From contig NZ_QXFM01000121.1 in assembly GCF_003584015.1 (NCBI RefSeq), forward strand, positions 1 to 34,791: DNA of 34,791 nt, in the 5' to 3' direction. This document shows positions 1 through 8,639 of the stretch, one piece after another. A program made the position numbers and the translations under genes. The notes below the pieces were generated by a model. The model had not been told where the DNA came from and made no database searches. It saw only the letters and a program-made list of their open reading frames with translations. This DNA comes from Aurantiacibacter xanthus (GTDB lineage: Bacteria > Pseudomonadota > Alphaproteobacteria > Sphingomonadales > Sphingomonadaceae). The number at the start of each line of letters is the position of its first letter. The first letter of the stretch is position 1.

Positions 1-15
1 CACTACTTTGGCAGA
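1..15. repeat. Left terminal inverted repeat of the IS
   Basis: This 15-bp arm is exactly complementary to 1418-1432. It is the transposase binding and cleavage end of the element. The next 15 bases of the two arms share only partial identity. Confidence 0.9.
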
Positions 16-87
16 TTTTCTGGTGTCGGGTCAGATATGCAGCGACCGCAGTGCGGGCATGGCCGATCCGGTGGCTTGGAGAAGCGG

Positions 88-1344
88 TCAATGATGGCCT
101 GTCTGATCGCTGGTAAGCTCGGCTGTGGAGGCGGACCGGCAGTCCTTTTTTTCCCCCTTGGCCTGCTTGAGGCGCTGGGTCTGCAAGAAGGCCAGGGCGA
201 TCATGGACATCAGCGCGTGTCGGTGCAGCCCCTTCCATGATCTACCCTCGAAGTGATCGAGGCCGAGTTCTTCCTTGAGTTGCTGATGCCCCTGCTCACA
301 GACCCAGCGGGCCTTGATGGCGCCGGCAAGCTGCCTGATTGGCGTGCTGGCAGGCAGGTTGGAGAGGTAGTATTTGCGCTCGCCAGTCGAGCGATGCTCC
401 CCGACCAACCACACCTCCTCGCCGGGCAGATGTTGCGCACCCATGTCCCGGATGCGCTGGGGCGGACCATCGGCGACACGCACGCGAACGGCAGCGAACC
501 GCGCCGAGAGTGGCCCTTTGGTCCCGCGCCGCCAACTCACCTTGCGCCACCTTGCCATCTCCAGCATTGCCTTGGCGGATATCGATTTTGCGTCGGGGAT
601 GGCGTTCTTGCGAGGGCGACCTCTTCCAGCGATCGGGAAGATCATCCCAACATCGGCGGGGTAGACCTTCTGTCTGAAAGGTATGCCCACCGCCCATGCA
701 AGCCCGCGCTCACTCAGCCCCTGTCGGAACGGTGCGGACATGCCATAGCCCGCATCCGCCAGGACACAGCCGAAACGAACACCCGCAGCGCCGACCCGAT
801 CGATCTCAGCGAGCGCGATCTCGGGCTTGGTCCTGTAGGGGCAGCAATCGAGAGGAACTCCAGTCCGTTCCAGGCGGGCCACGTCTCCGGTCCAGCTCTC
901 GGGCAGGAACAGGCGCAGGCCGACCATGATGGGGACTTCGCCAGATGCCAGCGTCACCGACACCAGCGTCTGGCAGTTGGCATTCTTGCCCAGTGCCGAC
1001 GCATATTGCGGCGCCACGCCGACGGAATGGCGCCCCTTCTTGGGCAGCGCCGTGTCGTCGATGATCAGCCAGGCCTTCTCGCCGCCTACCTGCCGGTCGG
1101 CCTCGGCGAGCAGAGCTGCCTCCAGCGGTGCTTCGTCCCACACGCCGCTGGCGATGAAATGATGCAGCCGATCGTAGCTGACATCATCTGTCCGGGCGGC
1201 CATCGGCTGTATGCTTTTGCGATCCCCCGGGCCGATCAGTCCCGCGATATACGCCGGACACATCCGGCCACGCGTCTTGTGTCGCAACGCCGCTACAAAC
1301 GGTGCCAACCACTCGTCCAGTTCGCCACGCCAATCCGTATCCAT
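88..1344 (-). CDS. IS701 family transposase (DDE type)
   Basis: The 418-residue protein has the RNase-H-like DDE fold organisation of IS701-family transposases. The first acidic residue is in IIDDTALPKKG (D96/D97) and the second in LADAGYG (D197). The C-terminal Glu block CEQGHQQLKEELGLDHFEG (about 350-368) is followed by the RSWxGLHRHALM signature of the family. It catalyses cut-and-paste movement of the surrounding element. The ATG at 1344 is preceded by AAGGGG with a 6-nt spacer. The frame is intact, so the copy is potentially active. Family assignment is from recognised motifs; the exact IS name would need a reference comparison. Confidence 0.93.
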   Translation of the reverse strand: MDTDWRGELDEWLAPFVAALRHKTRGRMCPAYIAGLIGPGDRKSIQPMAARTDDVSYDRLHHFIASGVWDEAPLEAALLAEADRQVGGEKAWLIIDDTALPKKGRHSVGVAPQYASALGKNANCQTLVSVTLASGEVPIMVGLRLFLPESWTGDVARLERTGVPLDCCPYRTKPEIALAEIDRVGAAGVRFGCVLADAGYGMSAPFRQGLSERGLAWAVGIPFRQKVYPADVGMIFPIAGRGRPRKNAIPDAKSISAKAMLEMARWRKVSWRRGTKGPLSARFAAVRVRVADGPPQRIRDMGAQHLPGEEVWLVGEHRSTGERKYYLSNLPASTPIRQLAGAIKARWVCEQGHQQLKEELGLDHFEGRSWKGLHRHALMSMIALAFLQTQRLKQAKGEKKDCRSASTAELTSDQTGHH

Positions 1345-1417
1345 CGCCAGCCCCTTCGAAAAGCTGGCTCCCTATGAATCACTGGAATCCCACCTTGGGA
1401 ATCCCAAAAATCAGATT

Positions 1418-1432
1418 TCTGCCAAAGTAGTG
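1418..1432. repeat. Right terminal inverted repeat of the IS
   Basis: This 15-bp arm is exactly complementary to 1-15. A TAG within it (1428-1430) closes the receptor reading frame upstream, so no fusion protein runs from the IS into the receptor remnant. Confidence 0.9.
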
Positions 1433-3527
1433 CTATGCGCTCTATACCAATCAGATGCTCGACCCCGAGATCATCGAGAACGCGACCGTCAGCCTCGGCG
1501 CGACCGACGTCGACAGTCCGACCGCTTCAGCCGCCGGTGGCACGATCAACATCCTCTCGCTGACGCCCAGCGACGAGATGGGTGTCATGGTCAGCGCCAG
1601 CTACGGCAACATCATCGCGCGCGGCGGCCCGGGCAGCCGCCCCTACCGCCGCCTGTTCGGCCTGATCCAGACCGGCGAGTTCACCTCGGCTGGCACCAAG
1701 GCCTGGTTCTCGGCCTCGCTCGCGCGCAACGATTCGTCGTTCTCGAACTACGGCGGCGTCGACAAGCAGCAGTACAACGGCAAGATCTACCAGCCGATCG
1801 GTGACAACGGCGACTTCATCTCGATCGCCGGCCACTACAACCAGAACCGCAACAACTTCAACGGTTCGCCGATGAGGAACACCGCCGACTTCACCCCGGC
1901 CAGCCGCTTCTACAAGCTTTATGACGGCACGCCCTGCACCACGGCAACCCCGGTGAAGGAAGACGTTACGGTGGAGGAAGCCCGCGCAGATGGTTACGCC
2001 GATCCCGACAAGCCCAACAGCTGCGGCACCCCGTTCGAGCGGCGCTACAACCCGTCGAACACCGGCAACATCCGCGTCAATTCGCTGTTCTCGCTGACCG
2101 ACCAGATGACCCTGACCGTCGACCCGTACTTCCAGTATGTGAAGGCCAACGGCGGCGGCACCAGCAAGGGCTACGAATATGCCGATCCGGACAGCGGCCT
2201 GACCGGCCAGATCGATGGCAACTTCTATGCCGGGATCGACCTCAACGGCGACGGTGACCTCGTCGATGCCGTGACCATCCTGACCCCGAGCCAGACCGTC
2301 ACCCACCGCGTCGGCGTGATCGCCAACCTCATCTACGAGCTTAACGATCAGAACCGCGTGCGTCTGTCCTATACGTTTGACCGCGCCAAGCACCGTCAGT
2401 CGGGCCAGGCAGGCTATCTCTATTCGAACGGCGAGCCCTTCGACGTGTTCCCGATCAACGATCCGATCCTGACCGACAAGGGCTTTGCCCTCAACAAGCG
2501 TGATCGCAAGTCGTTCGCCACTCTGAACCAGATCTCGGGCGAATATCGCGGCTCGTTCATGGACGATGCGCTGGTTCTCAACCTGGGAGCGCGCGCGCCG
2601 TTCTTCACCCGCGACCTGAACCAGTACTGCTACACCGCCGAAATCGGCGACGGCTATGGCTATTGCGTTGCACCGAGCGATGGTGCGGCATTGCAAGCGG
2701 CCTACCCCGACATCATCGCGCCGACTGCGCGCAAGATCGACTATAACCGTCTGCTGCCGAACGCCGGCCTGACCTACAACTTCACCCCCGAAGCCAGCAT
2801 GTTCTTCAGCTATGCCAAGAACCTGTCGGTTCCGGGCACCGACGATCTCTACGGCGCGCTGTACCTTGCCGAGGGCGAACCCGGGGCCGAGCCGAAGCCG
2901 GAAACCTCGGACTCGTTCGATCTGGGCCTGCGCTACCAGACCCGCAACGTGCAGGCACAGATTTCGGGCTGGTACAACTCGTACCAGAACCGCCTCGCCT
3001 CGGCCTACAATCCGGAGTGTGACTGCACCATCACCACCAACCTCGGCAAGGTCGAGAAGTACGGTGTCGATGGCAGCCTGGCCTGGTATCCGATCGACGA
3101 CCTGATGTTCTATGCCTTCGGTTCGTACCTGAAGTCGAAGATCAAGGACAACGTGCAGTTGGGTGCCGACAACTTCGTCGAAACCGCCGGCAAGCGTGAA
3201 CGCGGTGCGCCGATCTACACGCTGGGTGCGCGCGTCCAGGGCACGCTGGGCCCGCTCGATCTGGGCTTCCAGATCAAACGCACCGGCAAGCGCTACCTGA
3301 ACGACATCAACACCGTCGAACTGCCCGCCTACACGGTCGCCGATATCGATATCCGCTTCTCGCTCGAAGATGCCGGACTGGAGAAGTCCTATCTCCAGCT
3401 CAACGTCACCAACCTGTTCGACGAGGTCTACATCGGTTCGGCCTCGGGCGGCCTGCAAACCCCGTCGACCTTTGTGAACATCGGCCCGCCGCGTGCGATC
3501 ACCGGTTCGATCGTGATGGCTTTCTGA
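1431..3527 (+). pseudogene. TonB-dependent receptor, 5' part removed by IS insertion
   Basis: The frame opens at the IS edge with YTNQMLDPEIIEN, a segment that normally lies inside the plug domain. The signal peptide, TonB box and first half of the plug are therefore absent. The rest looks intact: a plug remainder (TDVDSPTASAAGGTINI), a long beta-barrel and a C-terminal phenylalanine (IVMAF), as expected for an outer-membrane protein. The first in-frame ATG is at 1455, but a product from it would lack a signal peptide and could not reach the outer membrane. The original substrate is unknown. The 5'-nucleotidase downstream hints at a nucleotide or phosphate-ester ligand, which is only a guess from neighbourhood. 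Confidence 0.9.
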
Positions 3528-3566
3528 TCCCGGCCTTGCCGGAATTGCGATCCATGACCTGAGGAG

Positions 3567-3596
3567 ACAGCGGGGCCTGAGGGCTCCGCTGTTTTC
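3567..3596 (+). terminator. Rho-independent terminator after the receptor remnant
   Basis: An 11-bp stem (ACAGCGGGGCC / GGCTCCGCTGT, one G-T wobble) with a TGAG loop is followed by TTTT. It lies 40 bp after the receptor stop codon and before the nucleotidase gene. The two genes are therefore probably separate, or only partly co-transcribed. Confidence 0.8.
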
Positions 3597-3653
3597 CAAT
3601 CCGGCGCACCTGCGCCGCTTCTGCCACCAACAGCTCTGGAAAGACGACCGCTC

Positions 3654-5333
3654 ATGACCCGTCGGAGATTTGCCCCGCTCTTCACCCTCGTCGCGCTTGG
3701 CGCCTGCGCCACGGTGCCGGCGGCTGACCGGCAGCCGGTCACGGTGCAGATCCTTGCGATCAACGATTTTCACGGCAACCTCGAAACCCCGCTCAGCCCG
3801 ACCCATTTTGCCGATGGGGACAAACTGCGCCAATCCCGCCTTGGCGGTGCGGCGCAGCTCGCGGCGACCGTGGAGCACCTGCGAACCGGCAATTCGATCA
3901 CGGTGGCCGCAGGCGACCTGATCGGCGCCAGCCCGCTCGTTTCCTCGCTGTTTCTCGACGAGCCGTCGATCCGCGTCCTGTCCGATCTCGGGCTGGAGCT
4001 GGCTGCGGTCGGCAACCACGAGTTCGACCGCGGGATTGCCGAACTTCAGCGGATGCAGAACGGCGGCTGTGATCAGTATACGCGGCGCACGCCCTGCGCG
4101 CTCGAGCCCTTCGCCGGTGCCGGTTTCACCTATCTGGCCGCCAACGTGGTCGATGAGGACGGAGCAACGCTGTTTCCGGCCACCGCCATGCGGACAATTG
4201 GCGACGCCAGGATCGGCTTCATCGGCATGACCTTGAAAGGCACCGCCGGGCTTGTCGCCAATCAGGCGACGGCGGGCTACGAATTTCACGACGAGGCCAC
4301 CACCGCCAACCGGCTCGCCCGTGCGCTTCGGGCCGCAGGCGCCGATACGGTCGTGGTGCTGATCCATGAAGGGGCCAACGTCGATCCCCGCTTCAACGTG
4401 GCCGGTTGTCCCGGGCTGTCAGGCCCGATCGTGCCGATTGCCGAAGCGCTTGATCCGGCGATCTCGCTGGTCGTTTCAGGACACACCCACCAGGCCTACA
4501 GCTGCAAGCTTGCCACCAATGCAGGAGCCGAGGTGCTGCTGACATCGGGCGGACGCTATGGCGGTTTCGTCACCGATATCACCATGCGGATCGACCCCGC
4601 TGCCAATCGCGTTCTGTCGCTCGAAGGGCGCAATGTCGCGGTCGATGGCAGCGCCGGCAGCGTGCCCGCGGTCGCATCCTATGTTGCGCGCTATGCGCAA
4701 GCATCCGAGGGGGTAGCCAACCGCGAGATCGGCCCAATCGCCCCGCCCGCTGGCGAAGGAGCCGATTGCGGCGACCGCATCGCGCAGGACCTTGTGGCCG
4801 ACGCCTACCTCTTCGGGGCCAATGCGGCGCTGGACGATACGGTAGACCTCGCCTTCGTCAATTCAGGCGGGGTGCGGGCCGATCTGGCCGGAGCCGATGA
4901 TGGCGTGCTCACCTTCGGCGAGCTTTCGGCCATGGCGCCGTTCGGCAACAGCGTGATCGTGCTGGAGATGAACGGAGCTGACATCAAGGCTCTGCTCGAA
5001 CAGCAGTTTTGCGAGAATGACCCGGCCATAGTCTGCAACTCGCTGCTGATCCCCTCTGCCGGAACAACCTACACGGTGGACCTCGACGGCCCGGCAGGCA
5101 GCCGGATATCGGCGCTGAGCATCAACGGCCAGCCGCTCGATCCGGCCCGCACCTATCGCGTGGCAACCAACAATTTTCTCGCCGGTGGCGGGGATGGCTT
5201 CCACACGTTCACGCAGGTTCCGCAGGTCGCCAATGTCGGTTTCGATATCGATGCGCTCGAAGCCTATGTCGCCACCGGGACCATCGTGGTGCCGATCTGC
5301 GGCCGGATCAGCCACGTCTCGCCGGTCGACTGA
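3654..5333 (+). CDS. Bifunctional metallophosphatase/5'-nucleotidase lipoprotein
   Basis: This 559-residue UshA-like enzyme would hydrolyse nucleotides or related phosphate esters in the periplasm. The N-terminus is a lipoprotein signal with lipobox LGAC (Cys18). The N-terminal calcineurin-like metallophosphatase domain shows the metal motifs INDFHGN (D38, H40), AGDLIG, GNHEFD and GHTH. The C-terminal substrate domain shows NSGGVR and the GGGDGF loop typical of 5'-nucleotidases. GGAAAG precedes the ATG by 10 nt. It stands alone between the terminator upstream and a convergent marR gene. The family is clear; the preferred substrate cannot be read from sequence. Confidence 0.93.
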   Translation: MTRRRFAPLFTLVALGACATVPAADRQPVTVQILAINDFHGNLETPLSPTHFADGDKLRQSRLGGAAQLAATVEHLRTGNSITVAAGDLIGASPLVSSLFLDEPSIRVLSDLGLELAAVGNHEFDRGIAELQRMQNGGCDQYTRRTPCALEPFAGAGFTYLAANVVDEDGATLFPATAMRTIGDARIGFIGMTLKGTAGLVANQATAGYEFHDEATTANRLARALRAAGADTVVVLIHEGANVDPRFNVAGCPGLSGPIVPIAEALDPAISLVVSGHTHQAYSCKLATNAGAEVLLTSGGRYGGFVTDITMRIDPAANRVLSLEGRNVAVDGSAGSVPAVASYVARYAQASEGVANREIGPIAPPAGEGADCGDRIAQDLVADAYLFGANAALDDTVDLAFVNSGGVRADLAGADDGVLTFGELSAMAPFGNSVIVLEMNGADIKALLEQQFCENDPAIVCNSLLIPSAGTTYTVDLDGPAGSRISALSINGQPLDPARTYRVATNNFLAGGGDGFHTFTQVPQVANVGFDIDALEAYVATGTIVVPICGRISHVSPVD

Positions 5334-5375
5334 GAAGCGGTCAATTCCGATTGCGACAGTTGCCCTCTTGCGCCG

Positions 5376-5816
5376 TCATCCGACGTCGTCGCGCAACACG
5401 GTGAGCGCACCGCCAACCTTGTCGAGCAATTGCTGTAACGCGGCGCGCTCCCCGTCATCCAGAACGCCGAAGGTCTGATCGACGATCTGCCTGCGGAGCG
5501 GATCGGTCTTGCGCACCGCCTCGACGCCGCTGGCGGTTATCTCCACCAGTTTCGCCCGGCGATCTGTCGCATCCGCCGTACGCCTGAGAAACCCGTCGCG
5601 TTCCAGCGCATCGATTGCCTCGGTCACGGTGCGGGGCGACTGATTGAGATATTCGGCAATTGCGGTGCCACGCATCGGCCCCCGCCGGTCCAGAATAATC
5701 AGCAATTTCGTGCGCGCAAACGACATGCCCTCTTCCGCCATACGCCGGTCGAGCGTGCGCATCAGGTCTCGATAAAGACATACGTAAGCAGACACGAGAT
5801 CTTCCAGATCGGACAT
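5376..5816 (-). CDS. MarR family transcriptional regulator
   Basis: The 146-residue protein is a MarR-type winged-helix dimer. A helix-rich N-terminus (MSDLEDLVSAYVCLYRDL) leads to the recognition helix region around LNQSPRTVTEAIDALERDG and the wing RRTADATDRRAKLVEIT. The frame stays open upstream, but homology begins at the ATG at 5816, so that start was chosen; an ATG at 5861 is a less likely alternative. It is divergent from an EmrAB-type efflux operon, the usual arrangement for a local repressor released by the drug or phenolic ligand exported by its target pump. Palindromes in the shared promoter are candidate operators. Confidence 0.92.
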   Translation of the reverse strand: MSDLEDLVSAYVCLYRDLMRTLDRRMAEEGMSFARTKLLIILDRRGPMRGTAIAEYLNQSPRTVTEAIDALERDGFLRRTADATDRRAKLVEITASGVEAVRKTDPLRRQIVDQTFGVLDDGERAALQQLLDKVGGALTVLRDDVG

Positions 5817-5919
5817 TTTTTGCAGAGGGCCCTCAATATATGGTCTTGCAATATGCTGCATGTGCGAGCATCTGGCAAGTGCATTTCGATTCGAAACGAA
5901 TCTCGCAAAGGACGAGCAC
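5817..5919. promoter_or_regulatory. Divergent marR/efflux promoter with nested palindromes
   Basis: The 103-bp gap holds a perfect 6-3-6 palindrome GATTCG-AAA-CGAATC (5888-5902), the best MarR operator candidate. It is enclosed by a longer perfect 13-bp inverted repeat, ATCTGGCAAGTGC (5870-5882) and GCACTTGCCAGAT (5916-5928). The right arm covers the TTG start of the efflux gene, and its ribosome site AAGGA (5908-5912) lies in the loop. A GAGGGCCCTC palindrome (5825-5834) sits just upstream of marR. No clear sigma-70 boxes were identified. Confidence 0.6.
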
Positions 5920-7062
5920 TTGCCAGATACCGACCCACAAACCGTGCCTGCCGCCGCTGCGGATGACGCGTCGACGGCTCCCCAGTCCTCCCCGCTCAAG
6001 CGTCGCCGCATGCGAACTGTGCTGCTGGTCGCAGCGATTGCGGTGCTGGCGCTCGGTGGATACTGGCTGTTCGAGTATCTGACGCATGGCCGCTACATGG
6101 TCAGCACCGACGATGCCTACATGCAGGCGGACACCGTTGTCGTCTCGCCACGCGTGGGCGGTTACGTGCAGGAGATCTATGTCGAGGAGAACCAGCAGGT
6201 CGCCGTCGGCGATCCGCTGTTCCGCATCGATCAGGCCGACTACGAAGCGCAGGTAGCGCAGGCTCAGGCGCAGATCGATGCAGCGCACGCCGATGCGGCC
6301 AGCCTGGGCGCGCAGATCGCCGAACAGCAGGCAGCGGTGCAACAGGCGCGGGCCAATCTCGCCTCCGCCATGGCCGACCAGCGCTTCGCCCGAAATGAGG
6401 AGCAGCGCTACGCTCCCCTGGCGGAAAGCGGCGCGGTGGCGCGCGAAACCTACGCACAGAAGCACAGCCAGCGCGAGAAGGCCGATGCCGCCGTGGCCGC
6501 GGCACAGGCGCAGGTCGCCGCCGCCACCCGGCGTATCAACACCTTGCGCGCGCAGGTCGGTCAGGCGCAGGCACAGGTCGAGGGCGGCGAGGCCCAGCGC
6601 AACGCCGCCAATACCGACCTTGGCTCCACCATCGTGCGCGCCAGCATTGCCGGACGGATCGGCAACAAGACCGTCCAGCTTGGCCAGCTGGCCCAGCCGG
6701 GCACCCGGACCATGTCGATCGTGCCTGTCGACAAAATCTACGTCACCGCCAATTTCAAGGAAACGCAGCTCGGCGAGATCCGCCCCGGCCAGCACGCCAC
6801 GGTCGAGATCGATGCCCTCGGCGGGCGTGAGATCGCAGGACGGGTCGAGAGCTTTGCCCCCGGCACCGGAGCCGAGTTCTCGCTGCTCCCGCCCGAGAAT
6901 GCGACGGGCAACTTCACCAAGATCGTCCAGCGTGTGCCGGTTCGCATCGCGATTGATCCTCCCGCCGATCTGCGCGCCGTGCTGGTGCCGGGGCTGTCGG
7001 TTGTCGTAACCATCGACAGCCGCACCGGCGGCAATGCCGGTTCGGAGCGGGTCTCCGACTAA
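5920..7062 (+). CDS. emrA: EmrA-like membrane fusion protein of MFS drug efflux
   Basis: This HlyD/EmrA-type periplasmic adaptor links the inner-membrane MFS pump to the outer-membrane channel. A TTG start at 5920 was chosen because AAGGA precedes it by 7 nt and homology begins shortly after; the frame is open further upstream to an ATG at 5860. The protein (380 aa) has a cytosolic tail, one membrane segment (about 30-48), the biotinyl-lipoyl half STDDAYMQADTVVVSPRV, a long Ala/Gln-rich coiled-coil hairpin, the second lipoyl half (ASIAGRIGNKTVQLGQ) and a beta-barrel domain. The TAA overlaps the next ATG by one base, so it is coupled to the MFS gene. Confidence 0.92.
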   Translation: MPDTDPQTVPAAAADDASTAPQSSPLKRRRMRTVLLVAAIAVLALGGYWLFEYLTHGRYMVSTDDAYMQADTVVVSPRVGGYVQEIYVEENQQVAVGDPLFRIDQADYEAQVAQAQAQIDAAHADAASLGAQIAEQQAAVQQARANLASAMADQRFARNEEQRYAPLAESGAVARETYAQKHSQREKADAAVAAAQAQVAAATRRINTLRAQVGQAQAQVEGGEAQRNAANTDLGSTIVRASIAGRIGNKTVQLGQLAQPGTRTMSIVPVDKIYVTANFKETQLGEIRPGQHATVEIDALGGREIAGRVESFAPGTGAEFSLLPPENATGNFTKIVQRVPVRIAIDPPADLRAVLVPGLSVVVTIDSRTGGNAGSERVSD

Positions 7063-8639
7063 TGGCTTCGGTTGCAGCCGACACCGACGGAGGCCTGCCC
7101 GCAGTGGCCAAACCCCGGCAAAACGCCGACATGGGTGCCTGGCTGGCCGTAGCCGCGGGCACCCTCGGCGCGATGATGGCGACGCTCGATATCTCCATCG
7201 TCAATTCGGCGCTGCCGACGATTCAGGGCAGTATCGGCGCCACCGGAACCGAGGCGACCTGGGTCGCCACGTCCTACCTTGTCGCCGAGATTGTGATCAT
7301 CCCGCTCGCCGCATGGTTCGAGAAAGTGTTCGGCCTGCGCCGCTTCCTGCTGGTCGCGGCGATCCTGTTCACCCTGTTTTCGGTGCTGTGCGGCACCGCC
7401 ACCAACCTCACCACCATGATCATCGGGCGGGCCGGACAAGGCTTTACCGGCGGCGCGATGATCCCCACCGCGATGACGATTATCGCCACCCGTCTGCCGC
7501 CCCACCAGCAGCCGATCGGCACCGCCGCTTTCGGCGTTACCGCCATTCTCGGACCGGTGATCGGGCCGATCCTCGGTGGATGGCTGACCGAGGCCTACAG
7601 CTGGCACTATGCTTTCCTCATCAATGTACCCATCTGCGGCCTGCTGGTGGTGATGCTTCTGGTCGGCTTGCCCAAAGGCCGTATGCAGCTCGGCCTGATC
7701 GGCCAGGCCGACTGGCTGGGCCTGTTCGGTCTGGCGATGTTCCTCGGCTGCCTCACCGTGGTGCTGGAAGAGGGTAACCGCGAACAGTGGTTCTCCTCGC
7801 CGACGATCATCCAGCTTTCGCTCGTGTCTGCGCTTGGGCTGGCGATGCTGGTGTCAGGCCAGTTCCTTGCCCGCGAGCCGATCATCCGGCTCAAGCTGAT
7901 CTTCGACCGCCAGTTCGGAAGTGTCATGATCATGGGCATAATGATCGGCATGGTCCTTTACGGCACCGCCTTCATGATCCCGCAGTTCCTTGCCGCAATT
8001 GCCGACTATAACGCGCTGCAGGCAGGCAAGATCGTCGCCATTTCGGGCATCCCGTCGATCACGCTGATGTTCTTCACGCCGCTGCTGATGCGGCTGTTCG
8101 ACATCCGCCTGGCAGTGATCTCCGGGCTGCTCATTCTTTCGCTCAGCTGCTATGTCGATACCTCGCTGACAGCGCAGGCGACCGGCGGTGACTTCATCGA
8201 ATCGCAGATCCTGCGCGGCACCGGCACGGTGATGGCTTTCATGTTCCTCAATCAGGCGGCCATCTCCTCCGTCCCGGTGCAATATGCTGGCGACGCGTCG
8301 GGGTTGTTCAACACCGCGCGTAACCTTGGCGGCTCGCTCGCGCTGGCGGCCATCGCCACCGTGCAGGAACAGCGCGTGTGGCTGCACACCCGGCGGATGG
8401 AAGAGACGCTGCAGGCGAATGCCGTTGCCGTGCAGGACTACGTCGCCAATGCCGCCCGCACCTTCGGCAGCGAGGCCGCCGCGCTGCGATCGATCGCCGG
8501 GCAAATCCAGCGCGAGGCTCTGGTGATGACCTACAACGATATGTTCTGGCTGCTGTTCGTCGGCATTCTGGCCGTCGTTCCGCTGGCCCTCATGCTGCGC
8601 CCCCTCCCCTCGGATATTTCTTCAGGACCTGCCCATTGA
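7062..8639 (+). CDS. emrB: DHA2-type MFS multidrug transporter (EmrB-like)
   Basis: This 525-residue inner-membrane drug:proton antiporter of the 14-helix DHA2 group exports substrates through the adaptor and channel encoded beside it. TM1 carries LDISIVNSALPTI, typical of EmrB relatives. Motif C in TM5 is GPVIGPILGGWLTE, a hallmark of drug antiporters. The C-terminal part holds a periplasmic loop and a final helix (MFWLLFVGILAVVPLAL). It overlaps emrA by one base and the downstream gene by the TTGA junction. Substrate is not predictable; MarR-linked EmrAB pumps commonly handle hydrophobic acids and aromatic compounds. Confidence 0.93.
   Translation: MASVAADTDGGLPAVAKPRQNADMGAWLAVAAGTLGAMMATLDISIVNSALPTIQGSIGATGTEATWVATSYLVAEIVIIPLAAWFEKVFGLRRFLLVAAILFTLFSVLCGTATNLTTMIIGRAGQGFTGGAMIPTAMTIIATRLPPHQQPIGTAAFGVTAILGPVIGPILGGWLTEAYSWHYAFLINVPICGLLVVMLLVGLPKGRMQLGLIGQADWLGLFGLAMFLGCLTVVLEEGNREQWFSSPTIIQLSLVSALGLAMLVSGQFLAREPIIRLKLIFDRQFGSVMIMGIMIGMVLYGTAFMIPQFLAAIADYNALQAGKIVAISGIPSITLMFFTPLLMRLFDIRLAVISGLLILSLSCYVDTSLTAQATGGDFIESQILRGTGTVMAFMFLNQAAISSVPVQYAGDASGLFNTARNLGGSLALAAIATVQEQRVWLHTRRMEETLQANAVAVQDYVANAARTFGSEAAALRSIAGQIQREALVMTYNDMFWLLFVGILAVVPLALMLRPLPSDISSGPAH

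Larger units (their letters stand above)
1..1432 (-). mobile_element. IS701-type insertion sequence, complete
   Basis: The element is bounded by a perfect 15-bp terminal inverted repeat: CACTACTTTGGCAGA at 1-15 and its reverse complement at 1418-1432. Beyond that the arms match only loosely. A single transposase gene on the minus strand fills it. The left end coincides with the first base of the window, so the left flank and any target duplication cannot be examined. The right end sits directly against TonB-receptor plug coding sequence, showing that the insertion interrupted that gene. That the window starts exactly at the IS edge suggests an assembly break at a repeated element (inference). 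Confidence 0.93.

Noticed and set aside
1433-1436. CTAT next to the IS right end as a target-site duplication
   Set aside because: The left flank is outside the window, so no second copy can be compared.
1455-3527. Calling the left TonB receptor an intact 690-residue gene
   Set aside because: The first ATG lies inside the plug domain and there is no signal peptide. The upstream boundary is the IS inverted repeat.
1527-4367. Long minus-strand open frame of 946 codons opposite the receptor remnant and nucleotidase
   Set aside because: It spans two well-supported genes and a terminator on the other strand, has low-complexity Arg/Gly/Val/Asp-rich composition and no recognisable domain. It is a by-product of high-GC codon bias.
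5860-5919. Upstream ATG start for the EmrA-like gene
   Set aside because: It would translate through the palindromic operator region and add residues with no adaptor similarity. The TTG at 5920 has a good ribosome site.
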